In this document: piece after piece, positions 8,618 through 16,795 of the stretch
Layout of the letters: every line of letters begins with the position of its first letter
Numbering within the stretch: position 1 is the stretch's first letter
DNA from: an uncultured Bacilli bacterium
Lineage (GTDB): Bacteria > Bacillota_I > Bacilli_A > RF39 > UBA660
Length of the DNA stretch: 21,565 bases
Assembly (NCBI GenBank): GCA_944358665.1
Contig: CALVRP010000030.1
Span: 1 to 21,565, forward strand
Reading direction: 5' to 3'
Notes under the pieces: model-generated
What the model was told of the DNA's origin: nothing
What the model saw: only the letters and a program-made list of their open reading frames with translations
The model's database searches: none
Translations under genes and position numbers: made by a program

Positions 8618-9862
8618 TTATCGTACCTTTCCCTGTTCGATCAAATTAACAACATCATCACCATTAACAAATCCCGAAACATCATTTAAAGTATTTATTC
8701 CACCATCACCAAATACGGCAGAAATATTCTCATTAGAACTAAGTAAATCTTTAATATAATCAGCGTTTTGTAAATCTTCTGGTGAAAGGTTTAACATTTG
8801 TCCAGTACTAGTATCATATAAGCCTTGGATATCGGAAGAAAACCATTGATTAGCTGCTTCTGGATTCATTTGGTTAACCGCTTCACTAGCACTATCATAA
8901 ACATTAAATCCTTCCATATTCCATGAACTAGTATCAAGACTATTTACATCTATCGCACTGGCATCAACACCACTGGCAACATTATTAGCTTCAGTCACAG
9001 GCATAACTTCATCACCAGTAAAAAAGTTTGTCACATTATTTACAAGACCACCTAAAAATTGTTGCAATTCTGGACTTATAGCTATAGCAATTGCGCCGAC
9101 AGCTGCTACCGCAATTACGATACCGCCAATAATTACTTTTCTTTTAAACTTAGGATCTTTCCATTTTTCTTTAAACTTTTCTATTAAACCCGGTTTAGGT
9201 TCTTTTGTTTGTACTGGCATTGGTTCGTCAATTTCAGACGCTTTAGTCGTATCGCTCTCCAGGCTATCTTCAGTCACAGGTTCTAAAGGCTTGGTTATTA
9301 AAGCGGCTTCGGCTTGTTTCTTTATATTTTCGTCTTTAACCTTATCTAAAATAAATTTATTAGCCGCCTCTTCTGGCCAACCGTAATCTTTAGTTAATTT
9401 ATCAAATAATTTTTCATAAGTTATTTCTTCTTTAGGCTCTTCGATATCAATATTCTCAGTTGAATTACCGTTTTCCCCAGATATTATATTATCTCGCGTA
9501 TCTTTATCCGCGTTATTATCTGATTTAGTTTCTTCTTGAATTATTTCTTTTTTTTCCTCTTTATTAGAGCTCATAACAGGTTCTTTTTTTTGAGTTTCAA
9601 CATCAATACCATTACCATACATTACATCATTTAAAAGCCAAAGCCTTGCTTCATCAGTTTTTTCATTTACAAAATCCTTGGTAAAATTATCTCCGTAAAA
9701 AAACTCTCCCCTTTCAATTAAATCAGTTAAAAAATCATCTATTTTTTTCTCTATTCGATAATTAGTATATATTGCATTTACCTTATCATATGGCATATTA
9801 AAAGCAGCTTCATATATTAAATCCCGGCACTTATTTAAAATCAATTCCTTTTTATCCTGCAT
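8618..9862 (-). CDS. Single-pass membrane protein of unknown function
   Basis: 414 residues from the ATG at 9862, chosen because TAGGAGG lies seven bases upstream; the longer frame starts inside the promoter. The protein has a helical N-terminal domain (about 1-90) and a very acidic, Glu/Lys-rich low-complexity linker (about 95-225) containing a small helical segment near 150-190. A basic stretch KFKEKWKDPKFKRK is followed by one membrane helix of Ile, Val and Ala (about 243-264). The C-terminal domain (about 265-414) is rich in Asn, Asp and Ser, lacks Cys, and is presumably outside the cell by the positive-inside rule. I do not recognise a family. It shares an operon with the 97-residue gene and has its own strong promoter. 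Confidence 0.85.
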   Translation of the reverse strand: MQDKKELILNKCRDLIYEAAFNMPYDKVNAIYTNYRIEKKIDDFLTDLIERGEFFYGDNFTKDFVNEKTDEARLWLLNDVMYGNGIDVETQKKEPVMSSNKEEKKEIIQEETKSDNNADKDTRDNIISGENGNSTENIDIEEPKEEITYEKLFDKLTKDYGWPEEAANKFILDKVKDENIKKQAEAALITKPLEPVTEDSLESDTTKASEIDEPMPVQTKEPKPGLIEKFKEKWKDPKFKRKVIIGGIVIAVAAVGAIAIAISPELQQFLGGLVNNVTNFFTGDEVMPVTEANNVASGVDASAIDVNSLDTSSWNMEGFNVYDSASEAVNQMNPEAANQWFSSDIQGLYDTSTGQMLNLSPEDLQNADYIKDLLSSNENISAVFGDGGINTLNDVSGFVNGDDVVNLIEQGKVR

Positions 9863-9881
9863 AAGTTTTCCTCCTATGCTT

Positions 9882-9910
9882 ATATTACCATATTTACTTT
9901 GTTTAGTCAA
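9882..9910 (-). promoter_or_regulatory. Promoter of the 414-residue membrane-protein operon
   Basis: TTGACT (9905-9910) and TAATAT (9882-9887) with a 17-base spacer and TGG before the -10. It is one of the best promoter matches in the window. Confidence 0.8.
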
Positions 9911-9916
9911 AATTAA

Positions 9917-9934
9917 AAACGCTTTTAAGCGTTT
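9917..9934 (-). terminator. prfA-prmC operon terminator containing the prmC stop codon
   Basis: AAACGCT/AGCGTTT stem with a TAAA loop, then a T-rich tract on the minus strand. The prmC TAA at 9925-9927 lies in the loop. Confidence 0.8.
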
Positions 9935-10638
9935 ATAACAAATAAAAATCTATTTTTTCCAGGAAAATCTTTCTCTATCTTTATAAGAGCTTTAGGGAAA
10001 TATTTGCCAGCTATTTTCATTAAAGATTCCCCTTGGGTTTCCCCAATTTCAAAAGCTAAAATATTTTTTTCATTCAGATAATTATGAGCGTCTCTTAATA
10101 TTTCTTCATAGAAATAAAGGCCATTATTTTCCGCGTATAAAGCTAAATGTGGTTCATTATTTTTAACCTTTGCATCAATCACTTCATCATAAGCAATATA
10201 TGGTGGATTACTAATAATCACATCATACTTTTCACCTATGTTATTAAATAAATTACTGTGGATAAAATTTATATTAACATTATTGTTCTTGGCATTTTCT
10301 TTGGCAACTTCCAAAGCTTCTTTTGATATATCACTAGCCGTAACTAAAGAATCTATTTTTTTACTTAAAGTAATAGCAATTACACCACTTCCAGTTCCAA
10401 TATCCAAAATCTTAACTTTCTTATTAAAATATTTATTGATATAGTCTATTGTTTTAGATACTAGTAGTTCCGTTTCAAACCTAGGAATTAAAACATTTTC
10501 ATTTACTTTAAACTCATAACCATAAAAATTAACATTACCAACAATATATTGAACGGGAATTCGTTGTTTTAATTTTTCTAATCCTTCTTCTAACTTTTCT
10601 TCAGGTAAATATTTTTTCAAATACTCTATATCAGTCAT
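9925..10638 (-). CDS. prmC: Release factor glutamine methyltransferase PrmC (HemK)
   Basis: Methylates the Gln of the GGQ motif of release factors, using S-adenosylmethionine. The 237 residues contain an N-terminal helical substrate-binding part, shortened compared with the usual 275-290 residues, the family motif RIPVQYIVGNVNFYG, then IPRFETE. The Rossmann-type methyltransferase core has the SAM-binding ILDIGTGSGVIAI (about 77-89) and the catalytic NPPY (SNPPYIAYDE, about 140-150). The ATG overlaps the TAA of prfA (TAATG), so the enzyme is translationally coupled to the release factor it modifies, the usual gene order. The missing N-terminal segment is probably genuine, since no frame extends upstream. 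Confidence 0.95.
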   Translation of the reverse strand: MTDIEYLKKYLPEEKLEEGLEKLKQRIPVQYIVGNVNFYGYEFKVNENVLIPRFETELLVSKTIDYINKYFNKKVKILDIGTGSGVIAITLSKKIDSLVTASDISKEALEVAKENAKNNNVNINFIHSNLFNNIGEKYDVIISNPPYIAYDEVIDAKVKNNEPHLALYAENNGLYFYEEILRDAHNYLNEKNILAFEIGETQGESLMKIAGKYFPKALIKIEKDFPGKNRFLFVINA

Positions 10639-11693
10639 TATTCACCTTTAAGTTTACGATTTTGATCTTCAGTAATTAAGGCATTAATAATATCATCTAA
10701 GTGACCTTCCATAACTCTATCTAAGTTTTTAGTCGTAAAACCAATGCGATGATCAGTAACTCTATTTTGTGGATAATTATAAGTTCTTATTTTTTCACTG
10801 CGGTCACCAGTACCAATTTTACTTCTTCTCTCATTGCCTAACTCTTCTTCTTGTTTTCTTAGTTCTTCTTCATAAAGTCTAGTTCTAAGCATCTGCATAC
10901 ATTTTTCTTTATTTTGAATTTGGCTTCGTTCATTTTGACAAGTCACAACAATACCTGATGGTATATGAGTTATTCTTACGGCACTATCGGTAGTATTGAC
11001 ACATTGCCCACCAGCACCGGTACTTCTAAAAACATCAATTCGAAGATCACTTTGTTTAATTTCGACATCAACTTCTTCAGCTTCCGGCATTACTAAAACT
11101 GTCGCTGTTTAAGTATGAACTCTACCTTGAGTTTCCGTAACAGGAACTCTTTGAACGCGATGAGCCCCACTTTCGTATTTAAGTTTAGAATATACACTTT
11201 GACCTTTAACCATAAATTGGATAAGAGGAAAGCCTCCCATATCAGAATGCTCTTCCGATAAAACTTCCAAACGCCAGCCTTGTCTTTCCGCATATTTACT
11301 ATACATACGGTACAAATCACCAGCAAAAATATTAGCTTCATCACCACCAGCCGCACCTCTAATTTCAACAATAACGTTTTTTTCATCGTTAGGATCTTTT
11401 GGCAGTAAAATTATTTCAATTTTATCTTCTAGTTCTTTTATTTCTTTCGTTAAACGTTCTTCTTCTTCTTTGGCAAAATCGCCCATTTCACTGTCATGAA
11501 TAAGCTCATGAGCATCTTTTAAATCATTATTTAATTTTTTATATTCTTGATAAGCCTCATAAGCATCTTTTAAAGAAGCTTGTTCTTTTGATAATGCCAT
11601 TGTTTTTTTGATATCACTTAATACTTCATTAGAACTTAATTCTTCGGTAAGCTCATTATATCTTTTTTCAATTGTTTCTAACCTTTCTTTCAT
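10638..11693 (-). CDS. prfA: Peptide chain release factor 1, interrupted by an in-frame TAA
   Basis: RF1 releases finished proteins at UAA and UAG codons. Across the break the frame would encode 351 residues, normal for RF1. Residues 1-194 cover the helical domain 1 and the first part of domain 2, including EIRGAAGGDEANIFAGDLYRMY and the codon-recognition PxT motif (RVPVTETQGRVHT). Codon 195, Ser in the usual RVHTS motif, is TAA (11109-11111), one base from TCA. The same frame resumes at once and has the rest: MPEAEEVDVEI, the catalytic GGQ (STGAGGQCVNTTDSAVRITH) and the C-terminal helices. An in-frame ATG at 11090 could restart translation 18 bases after the stop, but has no visible ribosome binding site. 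A sequencing error, a true mutation, readthrough or a two-part protein are all possible. Confidence 0.9.
11109..11111 (-). other. In-frame TAA stop in prfA
   Basis: The local reading is CAT ACT TAA ACA GCG, where the family expects His-Thr-Ser-Thr/Ala. No frame change is involved: a +1 slip at ACT-TAA hits TAG six codons later, so only readthrough, recoding or reinitiation could rejoin the halves. Confidence 0.9.
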
Positions 11694-11717
11694 CTAATCA
11701 CCCTTTAATCGTATTCA

Positions 11718-11746
11718 ATTATACTATATTTTACACACTTTAGCAA
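11718..11746 (-). promoter_or_regulatory. prfA-prmC operon promoter
   Basis: TTGCTA (11741-11746) and TATAAT (11718-11723) with a 17-base spacer on the minus strand. The AGGGTGATTAG ribosome binding region and the ATG follow within 25 bases. Confidence 0.75.
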
Positions 11747-11763
11747 ATAAAAATACAAAAAAA

Positions 11764-11781
11764 GAATTAGTCATCTAATTC
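11764..11781 (-). terminator. rpoE terminator containing the stop codon
   Basis: GAATTAG/CTAATTC stem with an ATGA loop, followed by seven T on the minus strand. The stop TAA of rpoE (11767-11769) is part of the 3' stem. Confidence 0.85.
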
Positions 11782-12198
11782 ATCTTCAGGAATTATTGTT
11801 AAATCATCATCGTCTGGCTCATCATCAATATCAGCGGTGTCGTCCATATCATCAATATCACTAGCCATTTCTTCCATTTCTTCATTTTCTTCTTCTATTA
11901 TTTCTAATTCTTCTTCATCTTCCATATCTTCATCATCAAGACTTACTGATGCCGGATGTCTTGTCTGCAAATCCCATTTACCGTCAGGTAATAATATAAA
12001 TGTTTTATCTGTTGCTAAAGAAGTATAATAATCACCAATTTTATCAGTATAAGTTTCTTCGTTTAAGCCTAGTAATTCACAGATTTTATGAAAAATTTCT
12101 AAAGTGTTTAATGGCTTTCCTTCTTTTAAAATTTGCTCGGTTAACTGTCCATATGACATTTGTTCAAGTTCTTCTTTAGACATGTCACTTAACTTCAT
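11767..12198 (-). CDS. rpoE: DNA-directed RNA polymerase delta subunit
   Basis: The Gram-positive accessory subunit of RNA polymerase, which raises transcription specificity and enzyme recycling. Its 143 residues have the typical two-part form: an N-terminal HARE-HTH domain (about 1-85; MSKEELEQMSYGQLTEQIL, then DKIGDYYTSLATDKTFILLPDGKWDL) and an unstructured tail (about 88-143) made almost entirely of Asp and Glu. The ribosome binding site is AAGGAGG before the ATG. A DUF1934 gene lies just upstream, an arrangement also seen near rpoE and argS in Bacilli; an extended -10 (TGATACAAT) between them suggests rpoE also has its own promoter. Confidence 0.95.
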   Translation of the reverse strand: MKLSDMSKEELEQMSYGQLTEQILKEGKPLNTLEIFHKICELLGLNEETYTDKIGDYYTSLATDKTFILLPDGKWDLQTRHPASVSLDDEDMEDEEELEIIEEENEEMEEMASDIDDMDDTADIDDEPDDDDLTIIPEDELDD

Positions 12199-12223
12199 AG
12201 TTTCCCTCCTTAATTCTTAAAAC

Positions 12224-12232
12224 ATTGTATCA
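12224..12232 (-). promoter_or_regulatory. rpoE promoter (extended -10)
   Basis: Minus-strand TGATACAAT, 26 bases before the rpoE ATG and just after the stop codon of the preceding gene. No clear -35. Confidence 0.5.
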
Positions 12233-12240
12233 TATTTTTA

Positions 12241-12603
12241 TTATGTGTCAATACTATATTCTAAAATAAATTCAAAATCTGAAATTTTATTATCTTGATG
12301 CATTAAAGAATAATGGATCTCTAAAAAATTATCAGTCTTTTTTAAATATTTTGTTTTAACCTTTAAGTTAATATTTCCATAGTGATTTTTATAGCAACTA
12401 TCTAAAGTTTCATTTAACTTAAAGTTCAAATTTATTTGATAATCTGATTTTCTTATTAATGAAATAATATCCCCAAATACAATGCTCGTCTTTATATTAT
12501 TATCAATGTATGTAATTTTATTCCCTTTAAAAAGACCTAATCCATTATATTCATGAATCCCTTCAGAACTTTTTAATACCTGCTTTATTTTTATTTTACT
12601 CAT
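12241..12603 (-). CDS. DUF1934 (YwiB-like) beta-barrel protein
   Basis: 120 residues, no signal peptide or membrane helix. The alternating beta-strand pattern and the KTSIVFGDIISLIRKSDYQINLNFKLNE and GNINLKVKTKYL...FLEIHYSL segments match the lipocalin-like DUF1934 family, about 140 residues in B. subtilis YwiB. The biochemical role is unknown. Its position directly upstream of rpoE supports the assignment, because ywiB-type genes lie close to rpoE and argS in many Bacilli. No terminator separates it from rpoE, so read-through transcription is likely. The AAGTGG ribosome binding site is weak. Confidence 0.75.
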   Translation of the reverse strand: MSKIKIKQVLKSSEGIHEYNGLGLFKGNKITYIDNNIKTSIVFGDIISLIRKSDYQINLNFKLNETLDSCYKNHYGNINLKVKTKYLKKTDNFLEIHYSLMHQDNKISDFEFILEYSIDT

Positions 12604-12624
12604 TTAACCACTTCCAATGACAAA

Positions 12625-12633
12625 ATTATATCA
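12625..12633 (-). promoter_or_regulatory. Promoter of the DUF1934 gene (extended -10)
   Basis: TGATATAAT on the minus strand, 22 bases before the ATG. It lies back to back with the upstream region of the plus-strand penicillin-binding protein gene, whose possible -10 (TATAAT, 12654-12659) lacks a clear -35. Confidence 0.5.
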
Positions 12634-12703
12634 TATTTGTAAATTTTTTTACTTATAATTTTCCAATTTTTTCGAATAATAAAGTTAGAATGGGAGTGAT
12701 TAA

Positions 12704-14653
12704 ATGAAAAAACATAAATTTTTGTTTATTTTTTTAATTATAGTCGGCATTTTAATCACTGCTTACTTTGGAATATATCTATATGCGAAGATGCTGCCAA
12801 AGCTATCAATTGATGGTGCTAATGGATACTATTTATATGATAGTGATAATGCTTTATACACTGGATCGGCGAGTCAAGACTGGGCTGATTTAACAGACAT
12901 TTCAAATGATGCAGTTAAGGCAACTATATCAATCGAAGATAAAAATTTTTATAAACATAATGGTTTTGACTTTTTAAGAATTATTAAAGCGTTATTTATT
13001 AATATTCAAAATGGTGATAATTCGCAAGGGGCTTCTACTATTACCCAGCAATATACGAAAAATTTGTTTTTAGAATTTGATAAAACTTGGGAAAGAAAAA
13101 TAAAAGAAGCCTGGTTAACCGTTAGATTAGAGGCGCATTATGACAAAGATGAAATCTTAGAAGGTTATTTAAACACTATTAATTATGGAGGCATTTTTGG
13201 TATTGAAAATGCTAGTAAATATTACTTTGATAAAAGTGCGAATGAACTTACTTTAGCCGAAGCTAGTATGCTGGCAGGAATACCCAAAAATCCAAGTAGT
13301 TATTCTCCTTTAGTTAATGAAGAAAAAGCTAAAGAAAGGCAACGAATTGTTTTAAATTCTATGGTAAAAAATGGCTATATCACCAAGGATGAAGCTATTA
13401 ATGCTTATCAAACAAAGCTCACCTATAAAACCGGAGAAGATGAAGAAGAATTAAAAATGATGATGTATTATCAAGATGCGGTTATGGATGAACTTGAGGA
13501 AATCGATGGAATTCCAGCTTCTTTCTTAGATACTGGTGGGATTAAAATATATACTAATTTAGATATGAATGCTCAAAAAACTTTAGAAGAAAGCGCAGAT
13601 AAAAATATAAATAATGACAACATTGAACTAGCTGGGGTTGTTATGGAACCAAGTACGGGTAAAGTTCTAGCTTTAACTGGAGGACGAGATTATAATAAAA
13701 GTCAATATAACCGGGCTACGGAAGCAAGCCGGCAAGTAGGATCGACCTTAAAGCCTTTCCTTTATTACTCTGCTTTAGAAAATGGTTTTACCGCCTCTTC
13801 AACTTTTACGAGTGATAAGACTACATTTACCTTCTCTAATGGTAAAACTTATAGTCCAAAAAATTATAATGATAAATATGCTGAAGGGCCAATTAGCATG
13901 GCTGCTGCTATTGCTTATTCAGATAACATTTATGCGGTCAAAACTCATTTGTTTTTAGGTGAAAATGCTCTTCCAGATATTTTAAAACGTGTGGGTATTT
14001 CTAAAAGCGTTAGTAAACTTCCTTCTTTAGCTCTTGGAGCCGAAGAATTTACCTTAATGGAAATGATGCAGGCTTATGCCACATTAGCTAATGAAGGCTA
14101 TAAAGTAAAACCTTACTTTATCAGCAAAGTTACTGATATGGAAGGCAATGTTTTATACGAATACAAAGAAAATGCCGAAAATGTTTTAAATAAAAGTAAT
14201 GTTTATATTTTAAATGAACTTTTAACAACAACATATGCGAAAGAATTTATCGATTATAATTACCCTACTTGCTATAGTATAAGCCAAAAAATGACTAAAA
14301 AATATGCAATTAAAAGTGGCACGACTAATACAGACAATTTAATATTCGGTTACAATAAAGACTTATTAGTTGGCTTATGGAGTGGTTACGATGATAACTC
14401 TGATGTTAATAATAGCGATAGCTCTAGTTTAAAAAATACTTGGGTTGATACAATTGAAGGATGTCTTAAAGATAAAGAAGATGATTGGTATGAAACACCA
14501 GAAAATGTAGTTGGAGTAGCTATTGATCCAATAAGTGGTGAAGCTGTTAGCAGCGGTACAGCAAAGGTCCTTTATTACATAAAAGGGACTGAACCAACTA
14601 CTGAAAAAAAATCATTGGACGATGCAGTCCCAACAGTTAAAACTGAAGAATAA
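12704..14653 (+). CDS. Class A penicillin-binding protein (transglycosylase/transpeptidase)
   Basis: A bifunctional peptidoglycan synthase of the PBP1A family, 649 residues. It has a short cytoplasmic tail, one membrane anchor (about 6-28), then a GT51 glycosyltransferase domain (about 50-235). The catalytic Glu is in SIEDKNFYKHNGFD (E78), followed by QGASTITQQYTKNLFL and the KEAWLTVRLE and EGYLNTINYGG motifs. The transpeptidase domain (about 280-600) has all three active-site motifs: STLK (S347), SDN (S406) and KSGT (K537). The C-terminus is a short acidic, Thr-rich tail without added domains. GGGAG stands eight bases before the ATG. The gene is alone on the plus strand and ends in a bidirectional terminator shared with the convergent fic-type gene. 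I cannot say which paralogue (PbpD, PbpF or PonA type) it is. Confidence 0.95.
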   Translation: MKKHKFLFIFLIIVGILITAYFGIYLYAKMLPKLSIDGANGYYLYDSDNALYTGSASQDWADLTDISNDAVKATISIEDKNFYKHNGFDFLRIIKALFINIQNGDNSQGASTITQQYTKNLFLEFDKTWERKIKEAWLTVRLEAHYDKDEILEGYLNTINYGGIFGIENASKYYFDKSANELTLAEASMLAGIPKNPSSYSPLVNEEKAKERQRIVLNSMVKNGYITKDEAINAYQTKLTYKTGEDEEELKMMMYYQDAVMDELEEIDGIPASFLDTGGIKIYTNLDMNAQKTLEESADKNINNDNIELAGVVMEPSTGKVLALTGGRDYNKSQYNRATEASRQVGSTLKPFLYYSALENGFTASSTFTSDKTTFTFSNGKTYSPKNYNDKYAEGPISMAAAIAYSDNIYAVKTHLFLGENALPDILKRVGISKSVSKLPSLALGAEEFTLMEMMQAYATLANEGYKVKPYFISKVTDMEGNVLYEYKENAENVLNKSNVYILNELLTTTYAKEFIDYNYPTCYSISQKMTKKYAIKSGTTNTDNLIFGYNKDLLVGLWSGYDDNSDVNNSDSSSLKNTWVDTIEGCLKDKEDDWYETPENVVGVAIDPISGEAVSSGTAKVLYYIKGTEPTTEKKSLDDAVPTVKTEE

Positions 14654-14687
14654 AAAATTCTATTGTTTATACACACTAGAATTTTTT
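14652..14687. terminator. Bidirectional terminator between the PBP and Fic genes
   Basis: An A-run plus TTCTA pairs with TAGAA plus a T-run (14652-14662 with 14677-14687) around a 14-base loop. T tracts exist on both strands, so it serves both convergent genes. Both stop codons abut it. Confidence 0.85.
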
Positions 14688-15356
14688 TTATAATTTTACA
14701 ATTTTTTGTATAGCTTTGATATCAACATCATCATACATAGAAACACCATTAATAATTCGAAAGAAGCCACACATAGTATTATTTTCTAAGTTTGATCTTT
14801 GTTTTAAAAACTCAGCAAAACCATCATAATCACACTCATTAATAAATCTATAATATTCATCAGTATCTTCTTTAGTAATAATGATTGGTGGTAAGCCTTG
14901 TTTACATAAATTAGTTGTTGTTAATAATTTTGCACTTCTTTTATTACCATCTTCAAAGGGATGAATACGCATAAATTTAATATGAAACATTGCTTCTTTC
15001 AAAAAGACATCTAAATCTTTCCACATAAAATAATAATTATAAAGTAAATTATTTATATCGTTTATTATGTTGATTGGCTTGCTCGGTTCAAAGTGAGCTT
15101 TGGAACCGGCTGTAACATCAATTTTACGAAAACCTAATGGTACATTATAACCTTGATTTACTAAATTACCAACATTACGAACAATTCCAATATTTAAATT
15201 ATCTCTTTCACCCAATAAATACATATAAGCCATATAAATATCTTCCTTTAATCTTTTATGACATTCTGAATTAGCCAATTCTTCTAATTCCGCAGTACTA
15301 AAAACAAACCTTTCAATAAAAAATGCTTCATAATTTTCTCTAAAATCTTTATCCAC
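14688..15356 (-). CDS. Fic-domain protein
   Basis: Fic enzymes usually transfer AMP (sometimes other phosphate-containing groups) to target proteins. Here the catalytic loop is HPFEDGNKR (residues 132-140), matching HPFx(D/E)GN(G/K)R with the catalytic His and the anion-binding residues. Upstream, TAGSKAHFEPSKP resembles the beta-hairpin flap that positions the target. The protein has 222 residues with no membrane segment. The N-terminal STAELEEL segment (20-27) sits where class II Fic proteins carry the inhibitory (S/T)xxxE(G/N) motif. Here the Gly/Asn is Glu, so inhibition is uncertain. The start is GTG at 15356 with AAGGA nine bases upstream. No antitoxin partner gene is adjacent. Its role is unknown; it could modify a host-cell or own-cell protein. 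Confidence 0.9.
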   Translation of the reverse strand: MDKDFRENYEAFFIERFVFSTAELEELANSECHKRLKEDIYMAYMYLLGERDNLNIGIVRNVGNLVNQGYNVPLGFRKIDVTAGSKAHFEPSKPINIINDINNLLYNYYFMWKDLDVFLKEAMFHIKFMRIHPFEDGNKRSAKLLTTTNLCKQGLPPIIITKEDTDEYYRFINECDYDGFAEFLKQRSNLENNTMCGFFRIINGVSMYDDVDIKAIQKIVKL

Positions 15357-15411
15357 AATATCACGTCCTTAGGGACATATTCTAACAAAAAAAATAAATG
15401 TAGTCAAAAAA

Positions 15412-15430
15412 AGTATAACTAAGTTATACT
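15412..15430 (-). terminator. ucpA terminator containing the stop codon
   Basis: AGTATAAC/GTTATACT eight-pair perfect stem with a TTA loop, then a T run on the minus strand. The gene's TAA (15424-15426) is inside the 5' stem. Confidence 0.85.
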
Positions 15431-16203
15431 CCCATTGTCATTGTTTCCGGTAAAGTCGAGCCACCATCAATAACGATTCCTTGACCAGTTATATAAGATG
15501 ATTCATCACTTGCTAAAAAGGCCGCTAAATTACCAAGTTCTTCTATAGTACCAAGTCTTTCCATTGGAATGCCTTTAGCAATGCCATCAACGACACTTTC
15601 AGGATTTTCAGCATTACTTTCTTTAGCCATACCCTCAACCATTGGTGTCATAATATAACCAGGCATAATAGCATTAACCCGAATATTTTTATCTACTAGC
15701 TCAGCGGCCAATCCTTTTGTAAAACCAATTAAAGCCGCTTTAGTTGTTGCATAAGCAACTTCGCCACTATCTGCTACCATAGGTCCTGTAACACTAGATA
15801 AATTAATGATTGAACCTTTTTTCATATATGGAATAGTCCCCTTTGTAACGTTCCAAGTCCCTTTGATATTTATATCAAAATGAAAATCCCGAAGTTCATC
15901 ACTCATATCCATAAAAGTTTCTAACCGACAAACGCCAGCGTTATTAACTAAAATATCAATATTACCATATTTTTTATTTATCGAATCTAAACAATCTGAT
16001 ACTCTCTCCATATCACGAATATCAGCTTTATAACCACTAACTTCATAACCTTCTTTTTGCAGATTATTGATAGTATCTTCTAATTTATCATCATAATCTA
16101 AAATAGCTACTTTAGCCCCCTCTTTTAAGAAGACTTTAGTAATTCCAAGACCATTACCCATAGCTCCACCAGTAATAACGGCTACTTTATTTTGTAGTTT
16201 CAT
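15424..16203 (-). CDS. ucpA: Short-chain dehydrogenase/reductase, UcpA-like
   Basis: An NAD(P)-dependent oxidoreductase of 259 residues. The Rossmann fold opens with VAVITGGAMGNGLGI (TGxxxGxG); then come VDILVNNAG-type NNAG, the Ser of INLSSVTG, and the catalytic YATTK. The C-terminal IDGGSTLPETMTMGV and the internal VCRLETFMDMSDELRDFH closely resemble E. coli UcpA, whose natural substrate is poorly defined. I begin at the ATG at 16203, because GGAGG lies six bases before it; the ATG two codons earlier is too close. It overlaps the 3' end of pduL by 17 bases in another frame, so the two are translated from one mRNA. The pairing suggests, as inference only, a small carbonyl or acyl-CoA pathway. 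Confidence 0.9.
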   Translation of the reverse strand: MKLQNKVAVITGGAMGNGLGITKVFLKEGAKVAILDYDDKLEDTINNLQKEGYEVSGYKADIRDMERVSDCLDSINKKYGNIDILVNNAGVCRLETFMDMSDELRDFHFDINIKGTWNVTKGTIPYMKKGSIINLSSVTGPMVADSGEVAYATTKAALIGFTKGLAAELVDKNIRVNAIMPGYIMTPMVEGMAKESNAENPESVVDGIAKGIPMERLGTIEELGNLAAFLASDESSYITGQGIVIDGGSTLPETMTMGV

Positions 16204-16780
16204 TTTCATCCTCCAAACTTTTTATTAATATTACTTCATCACCACTTTTTAAATTAAAAGCATTTCCTTCATCAGTGTCTAAATGAAGGGTTAAAGAAGC
16301 AATATCTAATACTTTAAAATAAATATTATCAATAATGCCACCTTTTTCACCTTTAATTAAAACAGCAACTTTTTTTAGACCCTCAAAACCATATTTTTTC
16401 ATATCTTCTGGTGTGATATGAATATGACGTCTAGCTAAAATTAATCCACTAGATAAATCTACGCTACCGTTTGGGCCAATTAAAGTTATACTCTCACTAC
16501 CTTCTAAATCACCAGAATCACGAACTGGTGGATTTACTTTTAATTTATAAGCATCAGTTTGAGAAATTTCTACTTGATTATAATCTCTAAAAGGTCCAAG
16601 AACTCTTACCTTTTCAAGTTCTCTATCACCTTTTTTTATCGTGACATAACTAGTACTTGCAAACTGTCCTGGTTGATCTAAATCACGATCTTTTTCTAGT
16701 TCACTTTTTCCAAACAACCCAAAATATACTTCTTTAGTTAAATGCACGTGTCTATTTGAAACGCCCACTTTTATCTTCAT
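16187..16780 (-). CDS. pduL: Phosphate acyltransferase PduL
   Basis: Interconverts acyl-CoA and acyl phosphate (propanoyl or acetyl), linking CoA thioesters to substrate-level phosphorylation through acetate or propionate kinase. The 197 residues carry both halves of the duplicated PduL fold and its zinc-binding His motifs: SNRHVHLT near the N-terminus and ARRHIHIT in the middle, plus LHLDTDEGNA near the end. The protein starts directly at the first domain, with no N-terminal encapsulation peptide, so it is probably cytosolic and not part of a microcompartment. In organisms lacking the unrelated Pta, PduL is the acetate-forming enzyme. It is co-transcribed with the overlapping ucpA-like gene from a near-leaderless promoter. 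Confidence 0.95.
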   Translation of the reverse strand: MKIKVGVSNRHVHLTKEVYFGLFGKSELEKDRDLDQPGQFASTSYVTIKKGDRELEKVRVLGPFRDYNQVEISQTDAYKLKVNPPVRDSGDLEGSESITLIGPNGSVDLSSGLILARRHIHITPEDMKKYGFEGLKKVAVLIKGEKGGIIDNIYFKVLDIASLTLHLDTDEGNAFNLKSGDEVILIKSLEDENETTK

Positions 16781-16795
16781 TTTATCACCCTTATA

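Noticed and set aside
11093..11386. 97-codon minus-strand ORF overlapping the prfA break, as if a frameshifted continuation
   Set aside because: It reads a different frame of prfA and shows no RF1 sequence; the true continuation stays in the original frame past the TAA.
11837..12028. Ser/Ile-rich plus-strand ORF opposite rpoE
   Set aside because: It is the antisense of the Asp/Glu-codon tail of RpoE.
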